Part shown: positions 44,290 through 53,702 of the stretch, piece after piece
How positions within the stretch are numbered: the first letter of the stretch is position 1
Layout: each line of letters opens with the position of its first letter
Source: Vibrio xiamenensis
Lineage (GTDB): Bacteria > Pseudomonadota > Gammaproteobacteria > Enterobacterales > Vibrionaceae
Direction: 5' to 3'
Assembly: GCF_900100015.1 (NCBI RefSeq)
Contig: NZ_FNDD01000022.1
Location: 1-64,000, forward strand
DNA: 64,000 nt
The notes under the pieces: generated by a model
Database searches by the model: none
What the model saw: the letters and a program-made list of their open reading frames with translations, nothing else
What the model was told of the DNA's origin: nothing
Translations under genes and position numbers: made by a program

Positions 44290-45363
44290 ATGACCAAGCA
44301 ATATAATCCTCTGGGCTGCGATGGGTTTGAATTTGTCGAGTTTACCGCTGCCGATTCATTCGGTATTGAAGCGTTAAAATCGCTGTTTTTGGCGCTTGGA
44401 TTTGCCAAAGTGGCCAAGCATCGTTCCAAGCAGGCGTGGCTTTTTCGCCAAGGAGACATCAACTTTATCGTTAATGCCGAGCCGCGCAGTCAAGCGCACA
44501 GCTTTGCCAGTATTCATGGCCCTTCGGTGTGCGGCATGGCGTTTCGCGTCCAAGATGCGGCGATGGCACATAGCCATGCGTTAGCCAAAGGCGCTCAGCG
44601 TTATGTCACTGAAATTGGCCCAATGGAGCTCAGTATTCCCGCGATTTATGGGGTGGGTGGCAGTCTGCTGTATTTCGTTGATCGTTATGGCGATAGCACC
44701 ATCTATGACGTGGATTTTAAGTTTTATTCCGAGTTCCGCTCAAAACCTTTGCCTGTCGAGGTGGGATTAACGGTTATTGACCATCTTACTCACAACGTTA
44801 ACCGCGGCGGAATGGATAAGTGGGCCGACTTTTATCAGCGCATTGGTAACTTTCAAGAAATTCGTCACTTTGATATTGAAGGCAAGCATACCGGTTTGGT
44901 CAGCCGAGCAATGACGGCGCCGTGTGGCAAAATTCGGATTCCGATTAATGAATCCAGCGATGAACAATCGCAAATTCAGGAATTCATTCGTGACTACAAC
45001 GGAGAGGGCATTCAGCATATCGCGCTCGCCACTGACAATATCTACGCCACAGTCGCACGGTTGTTAGAGCGTGGCGTGACGTTTATGTCAACGCCAAGCA
45101 GCTATTACGACAAAGTCAACCAACGTATCAAAGGGCATCAGGAAGATCTGGACAAGCTTAAAGAGCTGCAGATCCTCATCGACGGCTCTGCGGATAAAGA
45201 CGGTATTTTGCTGCAGATCTTTACCCAAAATGTGATTGGTCCGGTGTTCTTTGAAGTCATTCAGCGCAAGGGTAATCAAGGCTTTGGTGAAGGTAATTTT
45301 CAAGCGCTGTTTGAGTCGATTGAAGACGATCAAATCCGCCGCGGAGTACTGAGCGATGCGTAG
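44290..45363 (+). CDS. hpd: 4-Hydroxyphenylpyruvate dioxygenase
   Basis: A 357-residue non-haem iron enzyme that turns 4-hydroxyphenylpyruvate into homogentisate. Iron ligands lie in VIDHLTHNV (His, about 161), GIQHIALATDN (His, about 240) and GPVFFEVIQR (Glu, about 320), and the C-terminal helix GFGEGNFQALFESIE is typical. First gene of the tyrosine degradation operon; its stop overlaps the hmgA start by 8 bp. It follows aaggaagg. Confidence 0.95.
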   Translation: MTKQYNPLGCDGFEFVEFTAADSFGIEALKSLFLALGFAKVAKHRSKQAWLFRQGDINFIVNAEPRSQAHSFASIHGPSVCGMAFRVQDAAMAHSHALAKGAQRYVTEIGPMELSIPAIYGVGGSLLYFVDRYGDSTIYDVDFKFYSEFRSKPLPVEVGLTVIDHLTHNVNRGGMDKWADFYQRIGNFQEIRHFDIEGKHTGLVSRAMTAPCGKIRIPINESSDEQSQIQEFIRDYNGEGIQHIALATDNIYATVARLLERGVTFMSTPSSYYDKVNQRIKGHQEDLDKLKELQILIDGSADKDGILLQIFTQNVIGPVFFEVIQRKGNQGFGEGNFQALFESIEDDQIRRGVLSDA

Positions 45364-46489
45364 ACGAATTCCAATACCACATAGTGAAGGACAATGTTCG
45401 CACCAAGCCCATGCGGATTTTCCGAAACAAGCGATTTATGAGCGCGAAGCCGGGCGCAGCGGATTTTTTGGTCCTGCAAGTCATTTTCATCATCAGCATC
45501 CACCGACGGCGTGGAGCGACTGGCAAGGGGAATTAAGACCGCGCTGCTTTGATTTTAACCGTGTAGATTCAAACGCTGATTCGCCTTGGCAAGTACCAGT
45601 ATTACTCTCGAATGCGCAATGCAAAATTCGCCTCTGGCGCACAGCAAAACCGATGCAGCACCTTGTGCGTAACGCCGATGGTGATGACCTGCTGTTTGTC
45701 CATCAAGGTGGTGGCGAGCTGTTTTGCGACTACGGACATTTGGTTCTCAACACTGGCGATTATGTGTTAATTCCTCGTTCGACCACTTGGCGAATCAGCC
45801 CTCACTCGGCGATGATGTTACTGATGATTGAAAACACCGATGCCGGCTATGAGTTACCCGACAAAGGTATCGTTGGGCAGCACGCGATTTTCGACCCTGC
45901 AGTGCTTGAAGTCCCCAGTATCAACCAAACTTTTCGCCAGCAATACAGTGAAAAAACCACTCAAGTGCAGATTAAGCGCCGTGAACAACTCAGCGTGGTG
46001 ACGTTTCCGTTTAATCCACTGGATGCGATTGGTTGGCACGGCGACTTGTCGGTATTCAAACTCAATTGGCGCGATATCAGGCCGATAATGTCGCACCGTT
46101 ATCATCTTCCGCCTTCGGCGCATACCACCTTTTTAGGTAACGACTTTGTGGTTTGTACCTTTGTGCCGCGTCCAATCGAGAGCGAACCAGGGGCGTTAAA
46201 AGTGCCGTTTTTTCACAACAATGACGACTTTGATGAAGTGTTGTTTTACCACAGTGGTGATTTCTTTAGTCGCGACAACATCGAACCGGGTATGGTGACT
46301 TTTCATCCGGCTGGCTTTACCCACGGCCCCCATCCCAAAGCCTTTGATGGTGCGCAAACAACCAGCAAAACGTTTACCGATGAAGTGGCGGTAATGATTG
46401 ATACGCGCCACGCTTTGAGCGTGGGAGAGGCGGCACAGGCGGTGGAAAATAGCTCTTACGTCGATAGCTGGAAAGGAGCATTGAAATGA
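45356..46489 (+). CDS. hmgA: Homogentisate 1,2-dioxygenase
   Basis: A 377-residue enzyme that opens the ring of homogentisate to maleylacetoacetate. Family markers are SHFHHQHPPTAW near residue 45, the GELFCDYGHLVLNTGDYVLIPRSTTWRI cupin stretch (about 120-147), and the C-terminal metal site HPAGFTHGPHP (about 320-330). It is of the shorter bacterial form, clearly below the 430-440 residues of the human-type enzyme. It overlaps hpd by 8 bp and the FAH gene by 4 bp. Confidence 0.92.
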   Translation: MRRRIPIPHSEGQCSHQAHADFPKQAIYEREAGRSGFFGPASHFHHQHPPTAWSDWQGELRPRCFDFNRVDSNADSPWQVPVLLSNAQCKIRLWRTAKPMQHLVRNADGDDLLFVHQGGGELFCDYGHLVLNTGDYVLIPRSTTWRISPHSAMMLLMIENTDAGYELPDKGIVGQHAIFDPAVLEVPSINQTFRQQYSEKTTQVQIKRREQLSVVTFPFNPLDAIGWHGDLSVFKLNWRDIRPIMSHRYHLPPSAHTTFLGNDFVVCTFVPRPIESEPGALKVPFFHNNDDFDEVLFYHSGDFFSRDNIEPGMVTFHPAGFTHGPHPKAFDGAQTTSKTFTDEVAVMIDTRHALSVGEAAQAVENSSYVDSWKGALK

Positions 46490-47493
46490 AACTGGCGAGC
46501 GTGAAAACTGCGTCGCGAGATGGCCAACTTGTGGTGGTGAGCCGCGATCTGAAATGGTATTTGCCGGTTACGAGCATAGCGCCTACGTTGCAAAATGCAC
46601 TCGACCATTGGCAGAGCGTGGCGCCTAAATTGGCCGAGGTATATCAAGCGCTTAATTCTGGCCATGCCAAGGGTGAGCCATTTTCTGCCAAACTCTGTTT
46701 GTCGCCATTGCCGCGTGCATATCAATGGGCGGATGGCTCTGCGTATGTTAATCATGTTGAGTTGGTACGCAAAGCGCGCGGCGCATCGATGCCAGCAGAA
46801 TTTTGGACCGATCCGCTGATGTATCAAGGTGGGTCAGACAAATTTTTGTCACCGTGTGAAGACATTGTGCTTGGCGATCCTAACTGGGGGCTCGACTTTG
46901 AAGCGGAAGTGGCGGTTATTACCGATGACGTCGAAATGGGGATTTCGCCGCGCGATGCACGTGAGCGGATTCGCTTGCTGATGTTGGTCAACGATGTTTC
47001 GCTACGAGGCTTGATACCGGCGGAACTGGCGAAAGGATTTGGCTTTTTTCAATCCAAACCCGCCAGCGCGTTTTCGCCTGTCGCCGTGACGCCCGATGAA
47101 CTGGGCGAGGTTTGGGAGGGCGCCAAACTGTCGTTGCCACTTTGCAGCAGTCATAATGGGCAAATGTTTGGCTGTCCGAATGCGGGCGTTGATATGACAT
47201 TTGATTTTGGAGTATTGATCGCCCATGCCGCGAAAACTCGTGCGCTGTGCGCAGGGAGCATTGTTGGTTCAGGAACGGTGTCTAACAAGCAAGGGACTGA
47301 TCATGGCAGTGCCATAGATGAGGGAGGCGTTGGCTATTCGTGTTTGGCTGAGCTGAGAATGATTGAGACCATTCGTGATGGCGCGCCGCAAACGCCCTTT
47401 ATGCAAGTTGGCGATAGCATCAAAATAGAGATGTTTGATGTCAATGGCCGCTCAATATTTGGTGCGATTGAACAAAAAGTGGTGAGCCCATGA
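46486..47493 (+). CDS. Fumarylacetoacetate hydrolase family protein
   Basis: A 335-residue FAH-family hydrolase that splits fumarylacetoacetate into fumarate and acetoacetate, the last step of the pathway. The metal-binding Asp/Glu residues lie in LDFEAEVAVI (about 137-146), and LVNDVSLR and GSGTVSNKQG are family segments. It overlaps hmgA and maiA by 4 bp each, so translation is coupled throughout. The gene is usually called fah or hmgB. Confidence 0.92.
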   Translation: MKLASVKTASRDGQLVVVSRDLKWYLPVTSIAPTLQNALDHWQSVAPKLAEVYQALNSGHAKGEPFSAKLCLSPLPRAYQWADGSAYVNHVELVRKARGASMPAEFWTDPLMYQGGSDKFLSPCEDIVLGDPNWGLDFEAEVAVITDDVEMGISPRDARERIRLLMLVNDVSLRGLIPAELAKGFGFFQSKPASAFSPVAVTPDELGEVWEGAKLSLPLCSSHNGQMFGCPNAGVDMTFDFGVLIAHAAKTRALCAGSIVGSGTVSNKQGTDHGSAIDEGGVGYSCLAELRMIETIRDGAPQTPFMQVGDSIKIEMFDVNGRSIFGAIEQKVVSP

Positions 47494-48134
47494 CCATGAC
47501 GCTCTACAGCTATTGGCGCTCTTCGGCGGCGTATCGAGTGCGCATTGCGCTTAATTGGAAGCGTCTGGATTATCACACTCAACCGGTTCATTTGCTAAGA
47601 GACGGTGGCGAACAGCACCAAACTTGGTATCGGGATTTAAACCCGAGTGAACTGGTGCCAACTTTGTGTGATGGCGATGTGGTACTGAATCAATCACTAG
47701 CCATTGTCGAATATCTGGACGAGCGCTACCCAAGCCCAAATTTATTGCCTCGTCATGCAAAAGAGCGCGCCTTGGTGAGGGCGCTGGCACTGGATATCAG
47801 CGCAGATTTGCATCCGCTCAATAACCTTCGAGTGTTGAATTATTTAACTGAACATTTTGCCGGGGATAAACACAGTAAAGTTGAATGGTATCGTCATTGG
47901 GTTGCGGTGAGTTTTACGGCTTTAGAGCAGCGGCTTAATCAACTTGGGGGGCAATGCTGTGTGGGTGATGAGGTGACATTGGCCGACGTTTGCTTGGTTC
48001 CGCAAGTCTATAATGCTGAGCGATTTGCCTGTCCGATGGATAACTACCCTAAAATTCGTGAGATTTGTCAGTATCTTGAAACACTTCCTGCTTTTGAACT
48101 TGCAAATCCACATGCTCAAGTGGATGCTGACTAA
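47490..48134 (+). CDS. maiA: Maleylacetoacetate isomerase
   Basis: A 214-residue zeta-class glutathione-transferase-fold enzyme that isomerises maleylacetoacetate to fumarylacetoacetate with glutathione. The zeta signature YSYWRSSAAYRVRIALNWK (about residues 5-23, usually SSCSWR-like) sits at the N-terminus; the glutathione-binding NPSELVPTL and NQSLAIVEYL blocks follow. Last gene of the hpd-hmgA-fah-maiA operon. Confidence 0.93.
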   Translation: MTMTLYSYWRSSAAYRVRIALNWKRLDYHTQPVHLLRDGGEQHQTWYRDLNPSELVPTLCDGDVVLNQSLAIVEYLDERYPSPNLLPRHAKERALVRALALDISADLHPLNNLRVLNYLTEHFAGDKHSKVEWYRHWVAVSFTALEQRLNQLGGQCCVGDEVTLADVCLVPQVYNAERFACPMDNYPKIREICQYLETLPAFELANPHAQVDAD

Positions 48135-48240
48135 CATTTTTAAACGAAAAGCTTAACCGTGCTCTATTTTGTTAATCATAACGAAGGGATATGTGCTAAA
48201 CCTAAAGCATAGAATCGACTTTTAAAGAGTAAGGACGTAA

Positions 48241-49788
48241 ATGGATTTCTTTGCCGATTTGAATAACAAAGATAGTGGCGACCCAAGCTGTCATGAGCCT
48301 TTACTAACGCATTCCAAACCATGGAAAATTCTTCTCGTTGATGACGACGAACAAGTCCACCAAATTACTCAGATAGCGCTATCAGATTTTGAATTCGAAG
48401 GCCGAAAACTGGAGTTGATTTCGGCACTTTCGGGCCAGGAAGCCAAGCAAGTGTTTGCCGAGCACGATGATATCGCGTTAGCTTTGATTGATGTGGTCAT
48501 GGAGTCGGAGCATGCGGGTTTATCGCTAGTCAAATATATTCGCGATGAATTAGGTAACGGCTTGATTCGTCTGGTGCTGCGTACTGGGCAAGCTGGGCAA
48601 GCGCCTGAAGATGTGGTGATCCGTGAATACAACATCGATGATTACAAAGAAAAGACCGAACTGACAACACAAAAACTGAAAACCTTGTTGTACTCAATGC
48701 TGCGTTCGTATCGCGACCTGTGCTTAATCGAAGAGCAAAAACAGGGGCTAAGCCGTGTTATCCAAGCTTCTGCATTGGTACAAAACACTACGACTTTACA
48801 GGCCTACGCCACTTCGGTACTGGATCAATTAACATCGCTGCTCAAACTGGAACGCTCAGCTTTTTATTGCCTGGTTCATCCAAGACCCAATGGTGAAGCG
48901 TCACGAGCATTAACGCTGGCGGCGACGGGCAATTATTATGATTGCTACAGCGAGTGTGCTTTTGAGCGCTTACCCGAACCGGTCTCGACTCGCTGCAGCG
49001 AAGTGCTAGAAAAGAGAGAAAGCACCAGTTACCCAGACGCATATCTTTTATATGCCAACGACGAGCAGGGCGTTGATCGCTTGTTGTACGTGAATGTCAA
49101 CCGTGAGCTCTCTGAGCTCGATAAACAGTTGCTTGAGATTTATATGCAAAACATCGGTCTTACCTTTGAAAACTTGACCTTAATGAATGACATCCGCGAA
49201 ACCTCCAAAGAGCTGGTGTATAACCTCGCCAATGCCGTGGAAGCGCGCAGTAAAGAAACTGGGGCGCATGTTCAGCGAGTATCGTTGATTTGTGAAAAAC
49301 TGGCCGAACTGAGCGGCTTAAGCGATAACGATGTCAATATGATCAAACACGCTTCGCCGCTTCATGATGTGGGTAAAGTTGCGATTCCTGATAGCATTTT
49401 GCACAAGCCCGGCAAGCTTGATCGAGAAGAGTGGAGTGAGATGCAAAAACACGTTGAGTATGGCGTCAATATTCTCAGTAACTCCAAGCGCCGTTTGTTT
49501 GCGGTAGCGCGAGAAATTGCGGGTACCCACCATGAGAAATGGGATGGTAGTGGCTATCCCAACGGTTTAAAAGGTGAGGAGATTCCAATCAGTGGGCGAA
49601 TTGCCGCGCTTGCGGATGTCTTTGACGCCTTAGGGGCAAAGCGCAGTTATAAAGAGCCTTGGACCAACGAGGCGATTCGCGAAGAAATCGAAGCCCAGCG
49701 TGGCAAACATTTTGACCCGGAATTGGTCGATTTAATGCTCGCCAATTGGCAAAGCTTCGTTGATATTCGTAGCCAACTGCCAGATTAA
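48241..49788 (+). CDS. HD-GYP response regulator
   Basis: A 515-residue protein. A receiver domain (about residues 28-150; phosphorylation Asp in LIDVVME, near 84; KEKTELTTQKL at the end) is followed by a DUF3369-type sensor region (about 165-300) and an HD-GYP phosphodiesterase domain (from about 325). HASPLHDVGKVAIPD and HHEKWDGSGYP are intact, so it probably hydrolyses c-di-GMP when its receiver is phosphorylated. It is convergent with a sensor kinase gene, the likely partner. Similar to RpfG-like regulators. Confidence 0.9.
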   Translation: MDFFADLNNKDSGDPSCHEPLLTHSKPWKILLVDDDEQVHQITQIALSDFEFEGRKLELISALSGQEAKQVFAEHDDIALALIDVVMESEHAGLSLVKYIRDELGNGLIRLVLRTGQAGQAPEDVVIREYNIDDYKEKTELTTQKLKTLLYSMLRSYRDLCLIEEQKQGLSRVIQASALVQNTTTLQAYATSVLDQLTSLLKLERSAFYCLVHPRPNGEASRALTLAATGNYYDCYSECAFERLPEPVSTRCSEVLEKRESTSYPDAYLLYANDEQGVDRLLYVNVNRELSELDKQLLEIYMQNIGLTFENLTLMNDIRETSKELVYNLANAVEARSKETGAHVQRVSLICEKLAELSGLSDNDVNMIKHASPLHDVGKVAIPDSILHKPGKLDREEWSEMQKHVEYGVNILSNSKRRLFAVAREIAGTHHEKWDGSGYPNGLKGEEIPISGRIAALADVFDALGAKRSYKEPWTNEAIREEIEAQRGKHFDPELVDLMLANWQSFVDIRSQLPD

Positions 49789-49807
49789 CTGTCACGAATA
49801 ACGTTCC

Positions 49808-49837
49808 AAAAAAGCCACCGTTGAGGTGGCTTTTTTA
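49808..49837. terminator. Bidirectional terminator
   Basis: aaaaaagccacc/ggtggctttttt (49808-49819 and 49825-49836), between the convergent response-regulator and sensor-kinase genes. Confidence 0.9.
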
Positions 49838-49863
49838 TCTCAGCAATTTCAGCAATTACGCCA

Positions 49864-51831
49864 TTATTCTGCATCCGCGCTGCGTTTCTGAGCTTGTGGC
49901 GATTGAATTTCTTGAGGTAACACTTTCGGCAATTTTATTGTGAAGTGCACCCCTTTACCCGGTTCAGAATCAAACTCAAGCTCGCCTTTGAGTTTTTGTT
50001 TCACCAAGTTGAACACCAGATTAAGCCCAAGCCCCGAGCCGCCTTTACCACGTTTGGTGGTGTAGAAAGGCTCAAAGATACGTGAGTGGAGCGCTTTTTC
50101 GATACCATCGCCGTTGTCGCGGTATTGCAAAATGATCCACTCGTCTTGCTGCTCAAATTCAACATCGATCTGTGGTTGTTGCTGGTGAGTAAATGCGTGA
50201 TTGACGCTGTTCATCACAAGGTTCGACAAAATTTGTGTCAGAACCCCGGGTAAGCTGTTCATTGTGACGGTTTCATCGCCGACCAGGTTCGGAGTGACTG
50301 GGACTTTGCGTGTTTCTGGATGCAAGCTGGCAATGAGCGCATCAAGTACCTGTTTAACGCGAAACTCGCTGCGACTTTCAGACACTTGATCTACCGCAGT
50401 TTGCTTGAAGTCACGCACCAGTTTGGCGGCGCGATTTAAGTTATGCTCAAGCATTTCGCCGCTTTGGGTCAAGCGAGTCATTAGTTCAGAAAATTGGGTG
50501 CTGGTGAGGGTTTGTTCCGTAAACGCTTTTTGCAGGGTTTTGGCGCTCTCTTGAATCACCGATGTTGCGGTGACGGCGATACCAAGTGGCGTATTGACTT
50601 CATGAGCGACGCCGGCCACTAATCCTCCGAGCGCGGCGAGTTTTTCTGATTCAACTAATTGCTCTTGAGTCTGTTGTAAGCGCTGCATGCTTTGCTCAAG
50701 ATCTTGAGTGCGCTTGGCAACGATCTGCTCAAGTTTGATGTTCCAACTCTCGACTTCAAGTTGCGCCATTTTCAGGTCGGTAATGTTAATCGCGGTGCCG
50801 CGAAAACCAAGAAAGATGTCTTTTTCATAGCGAGCAATTGCTTGAAAAATAAAATAATTGGGTTCGCCTTGTACGATGATGCACTCTTCACACTTGTTAA
50901 AGCTGTGCTGCTTGTCAAGCAGAGTGAGTAGAGATTGACACTGCTTGAGCAGTTCGATGTCGTGCAGGCTGCAATGGTCAGTAAATTCGAGGCGAAGTGC
51001 TCTGAGCATGGCCTCTGAGCTGTAGGTCAATTGGCCATTGGCGTCAGTTTCCCACAACCAATCTGACGAAACATGGGTAAAATCACTGAGCCGTTCTTGT
51101 TCAAACTTGATGCTTCGGTACAAGGTTGAGACGTTATCGGTAATTTTATTTGATTCATCCGCCAGCCAATCCAATTCGTCTTCTTCATTCATAATCCATC
51201 TGGTATGGCTCAGTTTAAGAGTTTTAGCTGGGTGCCTTGGGTTGTATTTACGCAGGTATTGCGCAATGGCAAACACTCGGCGATTCACACTGTGGTGAAA
51301 CACCAGCAAAATGAAATAACACACTATGATGGTCTTGAGGGCGTTCATCGCCAGCGTGACAAAAAACTGTTTCATTAAATAGTGATAGATCTGCTGAGCA
51401 TCGGATTCGACTTCGATGGTGCCTATGGTCTCAAACAGGTTAGGCTGCGGGTCGTGGTAAACCAGCGCGTAGTTACTGACGATAGGGTTGTTGGTCACTT
51501 TTTTACCCGCGCTGAATTCATAACGACCGGATGTGACTTTGATGTAGTCGATGCCGGGAAGATTGACCAAACCTTCCAAACGCTCTTGCAGCAAGGTCAA
51601 ATCAAATGCCCACAGCGAGGCGGCAAGTGTATCGGCATGAACGTCTTTTATCTCAGCGTGGCGCTGGCTAACCGCGTTGAACTCTTTGTCGTAATCCCAA
51701 TAGAGTTGCAGCACGGTTGTGGCTAAAGTCACTACGCTGCTTAGGACGATCATGATAAAAATGATTCGACGGCCAATCACACTAAAGTATGGATTGTGAA
51801 TGCTTTCTTCAAACTGCTGGGTTCTGTTCAT
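49864..51831 (-). CDS. Membrane sensor histidine kinase
   Basis: A 655-residue kinase. Two membrane helices (about residues 22-45 and 165-185) enclose a periplasmic sensor region of about 120 residues. A PAS-like domain (about 245-350), a coiled coil and the kinase core follow. The phosphorylated His is His410 in GVAHEVNTPLG; the N box is LVMNSVNHAF, then DNGDGIE and the glycine-rich GKGGSGLGLNLV. It has no receiver domain. Partners are probably the convergent HD-GYP regulator and, as signal binder, the divergent periplasmic protein. A 9-bp tandem duplication follows the stop (49841-49858). Confidence 0.9.
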   Translation of the reverse strand: MNRTQQFEESIHNPYFSVIGRRIIFIMIVLSSVVTLATTVLQLYWDYDKEFNAVSQRHAEIKDVHADTLAASLWAFDLTLLQERLEGLVNLPGIDYIKVTSGRYEFSAGKKVTNNPIVSNYALVYHDPQPNLFETIGTIEVESDAQQIYHYLMKQFFVTLAMNALKTIIVCYFILLVFHHSVNRRVFAIAQYLRKYNPRHPAKTLKLSHTRWIMNEEDELDWLADESNKITDNVSTLYRSIKFEQERLSDFTHVSSDWLWETDANGQLTYSSEAMLRALRLEFTDHCSLHDIELLKQCQSLLTLLDKQHSFNKCEECIIVQGEPNYFIFQAIARYEKDIFLGFRGTAINITDLKMAQLEVESWNIKLEQIVAKRTQDLEQSMQRLQQTQEQLVESEKLAALGGLVAGVAHEVNTPLGIAVTATSVIQESAKTLQKAFTEQTLTSTQFSELMTRLTQSGEMLEHNLNRAAKLVRDFKQTAVDQVSESRSEFRVKQVLDALIASLHPETRKVPVTPNLVGDETVTMNSLPGVLTQILSNLVMNSVNHAFTHQQQPQIDVEFEQQDEWIILQYRDNGDGIEKALHSRIFEPFYTTKRGKGGSGLGLNLVFNLVKQKLKGELEFDSEPGKGVHFTIKLPKVLPQEIQSPQAQKRSADAE

Positions 51832-51979
51832 ATCAAGTCAGCTTTTGTTTTAATTATTATGAGTATAGATAGCGTTATTTAGAATGCTCACAGGTCATCT
51901 TAAATTTGTTAGCCAGATTCTTCTCTCGACACGAAAACGCTCTACACTCTTTAGTATGACGTATTTAAGCGAGGTGACT

Positions 51980-52948
51980 ATGCGCATTCTTTCCGTTTTA
52001 TTGCTGTGTTTCTGTGGCTCATTGCGAGCGGCCGATGTGGTACTGATTGAAAGTTATCACTCTGGCTATGAATGGGATAAAAGCTATTTGCTGGGCATCA
52101 ACCAAGAGCTGGATCCGAGCATCGATATGGTGCGCTTTGAGATGGATACGAAACGTCTGCCGGAAAGTGAATTTGAGCAAATGGCCAGTAAAGCGTGGGA
52201 ATTTTATCTTCAGCACCAACCCAAAGTGGTGATTCTCGGTGATGATAATGCGCTGCGTCTGATGTACCCCAAACTCTACAATCAACCGATATCGATTGTG
52301 TTTTTGGGTATCAACTCCAACCCGCGCCGTCTGCTGATGCAATATCCGGGGCAAGCTAAGGTCACCGGCGTTTTAGAGCGGCCTTTGTTTGTGAAAAACT
52401 TGAGTGAAATCAGCTTGATGCTAAACAAGCGCCAAATTCGAGTTCGAGTGTTATTTGATTCTGGAGTGACATCGAAAATTGCCAGTGATTTCATCATTGA
52501 ACAGTATGAGCTGATCAAAAAAGGGCTTGGCGTTGAAATCGAAGTGCACAATATTGCGCTGTTTGATGAATGGAAGGCGCAAGTTGATAGTGCCCAAGCA
52601 CAAGGTTTTGACGCTATTTTAGTCGGTTTATACCAAACGCTGGTCGATGAAAACGAACGTAGCGTTCCGGCGAAAACCGTAATGGATTGGACCAATCAAT
52701 ATACTGGCGTGCCACTGTTTACCTTTATGGATTATGCAGTGGGTAGAGGAAAGGCGGTTGGCGGCGTGGTGACTTACGGGCAATCTCAAGGGCAAGCTAG
52801 CGCGCATATCGTCAATCGTATTTTTAACGGTGAAAGTGCCGATTTGATTCCGATTCAAATCGACACTCAAGGTAAAGCTATGTATAGCCGCAGCGAAGCT
52901 AAGCGCTGGAAAATCTTAGCGCCCAAAGATTGGCAAGCCGTCGACTAA
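51980..52948 (+). CDS. Periplasmic ABC-type binding protein (putative signal binder)
   Basis: A 322-residue exported protein with a signal peptide (about residues 1-15, MRILSVLLLCFCGSLRA). The rest resembles the two-lobed type 1 binding proteins of the ABC_sub_bind family (VLIESYHSGYEWDKSYLLGIN near the N-terminus, PKVVILGDDNALR, then GVVTYGQSQGQASAHIV). No transporter genes are nearby. It is divergent from a sensor kinase with a periplasmic domain, so delivering a bound ligand to that kinase is a reasonable inference. The start at 51980 follows gaggtg; the frame is open to 51884. Confidence 0.8.
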   Translation: MRILSVLLLCFCGSLRAADVVLIESYHSGYEWDKSYLLGINQELDPSIDMVRFEMDTKRLPESEFEQMASKAWEFYLQHQPKVVILGDDNALRLMYPKLYNQPISIVFLGINSNPRRLLMQYPGQAKVTGVLERPLFVKNLSEISLMLNKRQIRVRVLFDSGVTSKIASDFIIEQYELIKKGLGVEIEVHNIALFDEWKAQVDSAQAQGFDAILVGLYQTLVDENERSVPAKTVMDWTNQYTGVPLFTFMDYAVGRGKAVGGVVTYGQSQGQASAHIVNRIFNGESADLIPIQIDTQGKAMYSRSEAKRWKILAPKDWQAVD

Positions 52949-52966
52949 AACGCGAGACGCTGGCGT

Positions 52967-53000
52967 TTAGTTTAGCCGTCAATTATGTCTAGCGGTCAAT
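52967..53000. repeat. 17-bp tandem duplication on the ugpQ stop codon
   Basis: On the minus strand attgaccgctagacata is followed by attgacggctaaactaa, 13 of 17 identical. The first unit contains the ugpQ TAG stop. Confidence 0.8.
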
Positions 53001-53702
53001 AAAGCGCTCAGGAAAATCGCTAAATATCGCGTCCACTTTGTCGAGGTGTTTAAACTTTTCTGCTTGGTTAACGGTGTAACACCAGACTTGATAACCCGCT
53101 TCATGCAATTCATCAATTTGGCTTTGACTGACCCAGCGGTAGTTTAAGTTACAGCTAAACGCGTTGACTTCTTCAAGCACTTGCCAATCTTTTCTGCCTA
53201 GGCGTTCGCTTAATACCCCTAATTTGTATCCGGGGCAGTGGTGATGTAATTCACGAATGATGTCATGGCTAAAGCTCGATAACAGTACTGATGACGCCGC
53301 TAATTCTGCATTGTCTAGTTGCTGCTTAAGGATCTGCGCGACATGCGCCACATCCTGTTTATCGATTTTCACTTCGATATTGAGGCTCAGTTGATGCTGA
53401 TGTGCCAAATCCAGCAGCTGTTGCAATGTCATCAGCGGCTCAGCGGCGAATTTGGCGTCATACCAAGCACCAAAATCAAATTGTTGTAACTCATCGAGGG
53501 TATAGTCGTCGACTCGGCCCTTGCCATTACTGCAGCGATTGATGGTGTGATCATGGCAAACCACCAAAATTTCATCTTTGGTCGGTTGTACATCGACTTC
53601 AACCCATTTTAGTCCCATGTCGATAGCGGCTTGCACACTGACCTTAGTGTTTTCGGGAAAGTGTCCCGCGACGCCGCGATGACCAACAATAATTTGTGTC
53701 AT
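52989..53702 (-). CDS. ugpQ: Glycerophosphodiester phosphodiesterase
   Basis: A 237-residue cytoplasmic phosphodiesterase that releases glycerol-3-phosphate from glycerophosphodiesters. The GDPD motifs are VGHRGVAGHFPENT (catalytic His and Glu, residues 7-20), VEVDVQ (metal ligands) and CHDHTINR (second catalytic His, about 49-56). There is no signal peptide, as in UgpQ. It is the last gene of the ugp operon, overlapping the deoR gene by 4 bp. Confidence 0.92.
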   Translation of the reverse strand: MTQIIVGHRGVAGHFPENTKVSVQAAIDMGLKWVEVDVQPTKDEILVVCHDHTINRCSNGKGRVDDYTLDELQQFDFGAWYDAKFAAEPLMTLQQLLDLAHQHQLSLNIEVKIDKQDVAHVAQILKQQLDNAELAASSVLLSSFSHDIIRELHHHCPGYKLGVLSERLGRKDWQVLEEVNAFSCNLNYRWVSQSQIDELHEAGYQVWCYTVNQAEKFKHLDKVDAIFSDFPERFIDR

